This document shows positions 1 through 3,983 of a stretch of 12,033 nt of DNA, one piece after another. Position 1 is the stretch's first letter, and each line of letters begins with the position of its first letter. The notes beneath the pieces are model-generated. The model was not told the origin of the DNA, searched no databases, and worked only from the letters and a program-made list of their open reading frames with translations. The DNA is from Candidatus Bathyarchaeota archaeon. GTDB lineage: Archaea; Thermoproteota; Bathyarchaeia; Bathyarchaeales; Bathycorpusculaceae. The position numbers were made by a program, and so were the translations under genes. The DNA lies in NCBI GenBank assembly GCA_030589055.1, contig JAUUWK010000020.1:1-12033 (forward strand), written 5' to 3'.

Positions 1-17
1 GAAACTGCGATTTTCAC
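1..17 (-). CDS. Start of a gene cut by the window edge (reads MKIAVS...)
   Basis: Only the first 17 nt are present. A GTG codon at 17-15 is followed by AAA ATC GCA GTT TC, giving (M)KIAVS. A GGAGAG ribosome site ends about 7 nt before it, better than for any other nearby start; the ATG at 31-29 gives only MERKK and a stop. MKIAVS-type starts are common in P-loop ATPases of the MinD/CooC/NifH group (MKIAVSGKGG...). CooC, the nickel-insertion ATPase of CO dehydrogenase, would suit a neighbour of mer, but that is inference from six residues. It lies 177 nt downstream of the RAM gene on the same strand, so it may be co-transcribed with the mer cluster or use its own promoter near 141-150. Confidence 0.3.
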
Positions 18-140
18 TTCTTTCTCTCCATTATGCAAGTTTTGTATGCGAATAAGCACAAAACTGCCTATTACGTTTTCTGGAGTGCTTGAATCCTCAT
101 GGGAATAGGTCCTTTTGTCTTGGTCTTATTAACTATGACT

Positions 141-150
141 ATTTATTTAA
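141..150 (-). promoter_or_regulatory. Possible TATA element before the edge gene
   Basis: The minus strand reads CCTTAAATAAATAG here, an AT-rich TATA-like element in the 177-nt gap between the second RAM gene and the edge gene. A start about 25 nt downstream would give a leader of roughly 100 nt, containing a 9-codon reading frame at 100-71. Weak evidence from base pattern alone. Confidence 0.25.
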
Positions 151-170
151 GGTATCAATTCGAGTGTCTT

Positions 171-200
171 GTTTGAACTAAAATTGTTGAAGCTTCAAAC
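171..200. repeat. Inverted repeat across the end of the second RAM gene
   Basis: Arms GTTTGAA (171-177) and TTCAAAC (194-200) are exact reverse complements separated by 16 nt. The right part also contains the perfect 12-bp palindrome TTGAAGCTTCAA (187-198), which covers the RAM stop codon (197-195). In the minus-strand transcript either a long-loop stem or the compact palindrome could form, but not both. It has no T-run, so it is not a clear terminator; it could protect a 3' end or mark a processing site. Confidence 0.35.
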
Positions 201-449
201 ATCAGAAGCTTTGTTCATTTTTGCTGTAATCATCGTAGTGGTCCTAGTGAGGCCGGATATCCTTCGTAATTTATTATAGATGAAAAGGGTTAGTTCTTGA
301 ATTGATTCAGTTTCCGTCTTAACTATTATGTCATATTTCCCATATACAGGTGTGACTTCCTTTACAAACTGTAGTTCATTTATGTTGTTTATTAACTCCT
401 TGGTTTTACGGTGTTCCATTCGAATAAGAGTATATGCGATAACTCCCAA
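195..449 (-). CDS. Stand-alone RAM (Lrp/AsnC ligand-binding) domain protein, second copy
   Basis: An 84-residue protein consisting of one RAM domain, the alpha-beta ligand-binding half of Lrp/AsnC regulators, with no helix-turn-helix. The first beta strand is VIAYTLIRME (3-12) and the characteristic VYGKYDIIVK is at 35-44, followed by TTTMIT (70-75). Such proteins (SraA/LysM-like in other archaea) form dimers and higher rings and bind amino acids or other small effectors, sometimes pairing with full Lrp proteins. The start is TTG at 449: the nearby ATG at 456 is out of frame, and the in-frame ATG at codon 11 would delete the first strand. It lies 21 nt after the CBS gene, last of the mer > RAM > CBS > RAM run, and is a clear paralogue of the RAM gene at 923-1168. 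Its ligand cannot be read from the sequence. Confidence 0.85.
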   Translation of the reverse strand: MGVIAYTLIRMEHRKTKELINNINELQFVKEVTPVYGKYDIIVKTETESIQELTLFIYNKLRRISGLTRTTTMITAKMNKASDV

Positions 450-470
450 GGCTCATCTTTCCCTTAGCCG

Positions 471-896
471 TTAGAGCAATGGTCTGAAGGAAATTAGCAC
501 GTGGAGGGCTAGTGCACGCAGTAAATCTCTTTGAGTGACTATTCCGATAAGTTCACCTTTCTCTATTATAGGCAAATGTCGGACATTGTTTTTTTGCATT
601 ATCCTTATGGCGTTGGTTATCAGCATTTTTGCGTTGATAGTTATTAGGGGCTTACTCATAATATCCTTCATTTTCACCTTAGCTGCGTCTAAGCCCTTTG
701 TTACTACTCTTTGAAGTATGTCTCTTTCAGTTGCTATACCTACTGGTTTTCCATCATCCATAATTACAATGCAACCTATCTTTTTTTCGCTCATGAGTGT
801 TGCAGCCTCAAGGACAAAACTGCCTCTATCAATTGTTATGACTGGTTTTGTCATGACGCCTTTTGCGATTGAAGGAGGCTCTTTATCTTCTAACAC
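471..896 (-). CDS. CBS-domain pair protein
   Basis: A 141-residue protein built almost entirely of a tandem CBS pair (Bateman module). CBS1 spans about 11-68 and ends in GIATERD (53-59); CBS2 spans about 77-131 and ends in GIVTQRD (118-124). Both carry the G-h-x-T-x-x-D pattern that contacts the ribose and phosphate of adenosine ligands. Such stand-alone pairs usually sense AMP/ATP, SAM or related nucleotides and act on a partner protein. The start is GTG at 896 with AGAGGTG five nt upstream. The C-terminal tail after residue 131 (LHVLISFRPLL) is hydrophobic and lies outside the CBS fold, so it may be a partner contact. It sits between two RAM genes (26 nt and 21 nt gaps) in the mer run, suggesting it reports energy or methyl-donor status to that pathway. 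That role is inference. Confidence 0.88.
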   Translation of the reverse strand: MLEDKEPPSIAKGVMTKPVITIDRGSFVLEAATLMSEKKIGCIVIMDDGKPVGIATERDILQRVVTKGLDAAKVKMKDIMSKPLITINAKMLITNAIRIMQKNNVRHLPIIEKGELIGIVTQRDLLRALALHVLISFRPLL

Positions 897-922
897 ATTA
901 ACACCTCTATGTGAGTGATTTG

Positions 923-1168
923 CTAATCCTCGTCTGGAACTTCCATAGTGATGAGTGTCGTCGAGCCATCTACGCCCTTTATTGTTCTTATTGTGTCAAA
1001 GATGAAGGAGTCCAAAGCATCTAACGTTTCTATTTCTACTTTGATGAGCATGTCATATTCTCCGTAAACTGTTTCCAGTGTTCTTACTTGAGAGAGCTTC
1101 TTAACATTGCGTAGCACGCTTCTGTCCATGCCTGGCTTGATTCTCAGCAGAATGTAGACTGTAATCAT
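923..1168 (-). CDS. Stand-alone RAM (Lrp/AsnC ligand-binding) domain protein, first copy
   Basis: An 81-residue single RAM domain without a DNA-binding part. Strand 1 is ITVYILLRI (2-10), the VYGEYDMLIKVE motif is at 34-45, and STTLITME (69-76) forms the last strand. Its ATG overlaps the mer stop as ATGA (1168-1165), so translation is probably coupled to mer; GGTGAAAAAAGGAC before the ATG provides the ribosome site inside the mer coding sequence. Shared residues with the copy at 195-449 (VYG.YD, K.E.E, FI....R.I.G, IT) show duplication followed by clear divergence. Coupling to mer points to a regulator that senses a substrate or product of the same pathway, perhaps by hetero-oligomer formation with its paralogue. 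The ligand is unknown. Confidence 0.88.
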   Translation of the reverse strand: MITVYILLRIKPGMDRSVLRNVKKLSQVRTLETVYGEYDMLIKVEIETLDALDSFIFDTIRTIKGVDGSTTLITMEVPDED

Positions 1169-2181
1169 GTCCTTTTTTCACCTACTGCTTCTTTGAAGTG
1201 TGGAAATACTTCTGAAGCTATCATGTTAATTGATTTTCGCATATTTGGACCTATTGGGGAACCAACAACTATCTGGTTAACTCCAAGTTCTACAAGTTTA
1301 CCGATTTTTCCTATACATATCTCTGGAGCGCCGCAAATTGAAAAAGCTTCTGCCATATTATCATCCACGGAAGAGAATGCTTCCTTCCATAGACCATGCA
1401 CTATAGCGTTTCGAATCTTGCTTGCAAGCTCAACTGGAATTCCATGTCGTTTCAATATTATTTCTGGAGAACCAGCAACAATATAAGCTACAACGGGGAC
1501 GACAGCCTTAAACGCTTTGTCATAATTAGATGCTATAGAAAAAGATGTGTAAGCAACGATGTTTAAGTCTTCAAACTTTTTGCCAACTTTCTCTGCACCT
1601 TGACGGATAAACTTCATGGCGTTTTCAACGTCCTTGGGATGCGAAGCATTGATTAAAACACCATCACCTATTTCAGCTGCCAGCGTTAGCATTTTGGGAC
1701 CTTGGGCACCGATGAATATAGGAATGGGATTAGCTATCTTAAAATTCAGTTTTGTTCCCGAAACCTTGAAAATTGTCCCTTGCATTTCTAAAGCTCTTCC
1801 GGAAGTAATTTCGCGGATAATACGTACAGACTCCCGTATTGTGGATAACGGTTTTCTTTGTTCTAAGTTAACCATCTGCAAAGTAGTCTTGTCTCCAGCC
1901 CCAAGTCCGCAAACAACTCTACCAGGTGCTATTTCATCAAGAGTAGCTACTGCTTGAGCAGTTACCACTGGATGGACAAGGTAAGGGTTTGTGACTCCGG
2001 GGCCAAATTTTATTCTTTCAGTGTACGCCGATGCTATAGCTAAGGAAACATACACATTTCTGTTATTAAAGTGATCAGTAATCCATAGGTAATCAAATCC
2101 GATTTTTTCTGCTTGAATTGCGTAGAAGGTAGTTTTCCAATAAAGGTCTCTGGGAACAAACTCTATTCCAAACTCGACCAT
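1165..2181 (-). CDS. mer: F420-dependent methylenetetrahydromethanopterin reductase (Mer)
   Basis: Catalyses reversible reduction of methylene-H4MPT to methyl-H4MPT with reduced coenzyme F420, in the cytoplasmic methyl branch of archaeal Wood-Ljungdahl/methanogenesis pathways. The 338-residue luciferase-like (LLM) protein is close to the usual length of about 320-330. Mer-like segments are GPGVTNPYLVHPVVTAQAVATL starting at residue 60, GLGAGDK at 92-98, and FIGAQGPKML at 156-165 followed by GDGVLINASHP (172-182). The TNPY and GxGxGDK patterns fit Mer better than generic F420 oxidoreductases or Adf. The start is ATG at 2181 with GGATG seven nt upstream; the gap before it holds a TATA-like element. 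It heads a run with RAM, CBS and RAM genes and overlaps the first by 4 nt. A related F420 enzyme acting on another substrate is the alternative. Confidence 0.87.
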   Translation of the reverse strand: MVEFGIEFVPRDLYWKTTFYAIQAEKIGFDYLWITDHFNNRNVYVSLAIASAYTERIKFGPGVTNPYLVHPVVTAQAVATLDEIAPGRVVCGLGAGDKTTLQMVNLEQRKPLSTIRESVRIIREITSGRALEMQGTIFKVSGTKLNFKIANPIPIFIGAQGPKMLTLAAEIGDGVLINASHPKDVENAMKFIRQGAEKVGKKFEDLNIVAYTSFSIASNYDKAFKAVVPVVAYIVAGSPEIILKRHGIPVELASKIRNAIVHGLWKEAFSSVDDNMAEAFSICGAPEICIGKIGKLVELGVNQIVVGSPIGPNMRKSINMIASEVFPHFKEAVGEKRT

Positions 2182-2228
2182 ACTAACACATCCGTTGTTG
2201 CTAGAGAGTAAAGATTTCTTTTCCTTTA

Positions 2229-2238
2229 AGATTTTATG
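2229..2238 (-). promoter_or_regulatory. Possible TATA box for the mer operon
   Basis: The minus strand reads TCATAAAATC here, about 50 nt before the mer ATG. A transcript starting some 25 nt downstream would have a leader of roughly 25 nt that includes GGATG. The minus-strand T-run just upstream (CTTCTTTTTC, about 2248-2239) could also end transcription of the 93-aa gene at 2276. Confidence 0.35.
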
Positions 2239-2275
2239 AAAAAGAAGTGGGGTATTAGCAGTTTGTCTTTTGCTC

Positions 2276-2557
2276 CTACGATGTTTCTTTCAGCATCACT
2301 ACTATTTCTGATAGCCCTAACTCTTTCATCAAACTGACTGTTTTCTCAGGCTCTAAAATCATAGAAGCTTCAAGAAGACGGTGTAATCCAACCTCTGTGG
2401 CAAGTTGATCTCTTTGCCAATAGTAAAGAATCGTTTTTGCAAGGTCGCTTGGCATTTTGCTGGCATTTCGTGAGCCCAGAGTTATGTCTATTAACTTTTC
2501 AGATGCTTCATCCCACAAAGATGCAGGAATATTTCGTGCGATTTTCTCAAGAGTCAT
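2276..2557 (-). CDS. Small protein of unknown function (93 aa)
   Basis: I do not recognise this family. The protein is predicted mostly helical, soluble and moderately charged, with no cysteine, signal peptide or membrane segment. Notable parts are MTLEKIARNIPASLWDEASE at the N-terminus, DLAKTILYYWQRDQLATEVG in the middle and a leucine-rich C-terminal half ending in a VVMLKETS tail. The chosen start is ATG at 2557: AAGGTG lies seven nt before it and a TATA element at 2588-2594 sits where it would give a very short leader. An upstream in-frame ATG at 2638 would add 27 residues but would run through this promoter. It is transcribed divergently from the Lrp gene at 2822, with about 260 nt between them, and lies upstream of mer on the same strand. 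Confidence 0.7.
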   Translation of the reverse strand: MTLEKIARNIPASLWDEASEKLIDITLGSRNASKMPSDLAKTILYYWQRDQLATEVGLHRLLEASMILEPEKTVSLMKELGLSEIVVMLKETS

Positions 2558-2586
2558 ATTCAAACACCTTAGAATGGTGCCTACTT

Positions 2587-2595
2587 CTATATATT
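2587..2595 (-). promoter_or_regulatory. TATA box for the 93-aa gene
   Basis: The minus strand reads CGCAATATATAG, a good archaeal TATA element about 32 nt before the ATG at 2557. Transcription would begin near 2566, just at the AAGGTG ribosome site. Its position argues against the longer reading frame from 2638. Confidence 0.5.
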
Positions 2596-2761
2596 GCGTT
2601 TGTCGCAAAATAAGCTTTACTGTAATGATTTTCGTCATAAGAATGTTCAGAAGCTGCTAAGAATAGTCTATAATCGTATGTTTTTCACATAAAATGAGTG
2701 AAATTCCGAGACATTATCGACAATTGTGCTATACAGTTTCGCCAGTTTTGGATGAAAAAAA

Positions 2762-2779
2762 TACGAAAGACGTATAAAT
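2762..2779 (+). promoter_or_regulatory. Promoter and possible operator of the Lrp gene
   Basis: CGTATAAATG (2771-2780) is a strong TATA box preceded by a purine-rich BRE-like CGAAAG. A short inverted repeat, TACG-aaaga-CGTA (2762-2774), covers the BRE and the edge of the TATA box. Lrp family proteins often repress their own promoter by binding here, so autoregulation is plausible. A second small palindrome, ACAATTGT, lies upstream at 2720-2727. The expected start site near 2800 leaves about 20 nt before the coding start. Confidence 0.5.
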
Positions 2780-2821
2780 GAGATATGCAGTTACCTAAAT
2801 TCAGCATATTGGTGACGAAAA

Positions 2822-3271
2822 TTGGTATTTCTCGACATACTTGACATGAAAATAATTAAAGCGCTCCAGACAGATGGCAGAAAGCCCATAGTTAAGCTAG
2901 CTAGAGAAGTCGGTGCAAACGAAGCCACCATTAGAAGGCGAATAGATAAACTTTCGAGAGAGGGAATCATTGAAAGATTCACGGTTGTTCTAAACTATCA
3001 GAAACTGGGACGTGTCATAAAGGCATTCATCGGATTAAGGGTTCAACCAGCCAAACTCAGAGAAATCGTTGACCATCTTTCAAAGAATCCGGACATCCAA
3101 GTATTATATAGAACAAGCGGAGATACAGATATCTTTGCCGAAGTTATTTTTGAAAAAATGGAAGATCTTAACGAGTTTCTTGAAGAGGAGTTAAGACTTG
3201 AGGGAATCCTAGGAACCATCGTCACAATCGTAATAGGGCCTTACAAAAGGTGCCCATGGACAGGACTCTAG
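2822..3271 (+). CDS. Lrp/AsnC family transcriptional regulator
   Basis: A full-length 149-residue Lrp/AsnC protein. The N-terminal winged helix-turn-helix spans about 4-53 (LDILDMKIIKALQTDGR, recognition helix around NEATIRRRIDKL at 33-44). After a linker strand, the RAM effector-binding domain covers about 66-140, with SGDTDIFAEV (99-108) in the ligand region. It probably acts as a dimer or octamer on cytoplasmic DNA. The TTG start at 2822 is well supported: GGTGA (2811-2815) lies six nt upstream, and the next ATG at codon 9 would remove part of helix 1. It could control its own promoter, the divergent 93-aa gene or the mer cluster; the last is attractive because stand-alone RAM proteins encoded there could oligomerise with it. 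It ends 3 nt from the converging gene. Confidence 0.92.
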   Translation: MVFLDILDMKIIKALQTDGRKPIVKLAREVGANEATIRRRIDKLSREGIIERFTVVLNYQKLGRVIKAFIGLRVQPAKLREIVDHLSKNPDIQVLYRTSGDTDIFAEVIFEKMEDLNEFLEEELRLEGILGTIVTIVIGPYKRCPWTGL

Positions 3272-3274
3272 AAC

Positions 3275-3805
3275 TCACCCATATGCTTTTCCTTTTTTGG
3301 CTATGAATATGTTTATGTTTGGAATCTTTGATGGATATCTCTCAAACTGAAAGCCGAACATTCCCTCAAAATAACCTTGCAAATATGGTACTGGAAGTGA
3401 ACAGAATTCCACCTTTACTTCGTTTCGAAGCTTTGAGAATTTACCCCAACCCATAATCTCAAGTTCTCTTAGCACAACCGGCCAGTTTTGCGTGTTCGTA
3501 AAATCTACGCCCCTAAAAAATGGATTTGTAAGTTTTCTTCTAAAAGCACTTGCTTTTGCAGCATCAAAAATTTCACGATTTGATAGTCCATGAAATAGGT
3601 CAGCAAGCATGGAGGTATCCATGATTAGAACTCTGCCTCCGCCCATGCGATATATGTAAGGAAGCCAGTCATGCATTCCAAGTCTTTTGTAAAACTCTAG
3701 AGCGTTGCTTAGAGCTTCTTCTTTGCTTTTTATGAAACGGGATTTCTCAAGAAAAGTCAGATAATTATGGAGATCATCAGAAATTTTTATCACTACTTCT
3801 TTCAA
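3275..3805 (-). CDS. Unknown protein with ribbon-helix-helix-like N-terminus
   Basis: A 176-residue protein from the chosen start. The first part, KEVVIKISDDLHNYLTF then a helix pair up to about residue 45, resembles a ribbon-helix-helix (CopG/NikR-like) fold. The remainder includes MGGGRVLIMDTSMLADLF, a W-rich stretch (NWPVVLRELEIMGWGKF) and a C-terminal VPYLQGYFEGMFGF motif faintly reminiscent of V4R/HNOB-like sensor domains; I do not claim membership. The start was set at TTG 3805 because GAGG lies eight nt before it and a TATA element at 3860-3855 predicts a transcript start near 3832. A TTG at 3847 would add 14 residues (KHFDDVKLREEDA region) but has no ribosome site. It is single copy, converges with the Lrp gene and follows the terminator of the acyl-CoA synthetase gene. 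A regulator with an effector domain is a fair guess. Confidence 0.65.
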   Translation of the reverse strand: MKEVVIKISDDLHNYLTFLEKSRFIKSKEEALSNALEFYKRLGMHDWLPYIYRMGGGRVLIMDTSMLADLFHGLSNREIFDAAKASAFRRKLTNPFFRGVDFTNTQNWPVVLRELEIMGWGKFSKLRNEVKVEFCSLPVPYLQGYFEGMFGFQFERYPSKIPNINIFIAKKGKAYG

Positions 3806-3853
3806 CGCATCTTCCTCACGTAGTTTTACGTCATCAAAATGTTTCAAACTTGA

Positions 3854-3861
3854 ACTTATAG
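3854..3861 (-). promoter_or_regulatory. TATA-like element for the RHH-like gene
   Basis: The minus strand reads ATCTATAAGTTC about 50 nt before the TTG at 3805. The predicted transcript start near 3832 lies inside the longer reading frame, which supports the shorter protein. Confidence 0.4.
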
Positions 3862-3935
3862 ATTATTCTCTTTTTCTAAGAGACTGACCGTGAGACGTGT
3901 CAAGTAGCCAGTTGAATAGACGTTCTGCCTACATC

Positions 3936-3958
3936 AGAAAAAGAGAGCGAAACTCGCT
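3936..3958 (-). terminator. Hairpin plus T-run terminator after the acyl-CoA synthetase gene
   Basis: On the minus strand AGCGA-GTT-TCGCT (3958-3946) forms a 5-bp stem with a 3-nt loop and is followed at once by CTCTTTTTCT (3945-3936). It begins 26 nt after the stop codon at 3984. The T-tract alone would fit archaeal termination; the hairpin makes the case stronger. Confidence 0.6.
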
Positions 3959-3983
3959 AGACTCAAAAGAAACAAGAAAAAAT

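Noticed and set aside
718..918. 66-aa plus-strand frame opposite the CBS gene
   Set aside because: Antisense shadow; the CBS motifs on the minus strand explain the open frame.
2558..2638. N-terminal extension of the 93-aa protein
   Set aside because: The extension covers a good TATA box, and the ribosome site favours the ATG at 2557.
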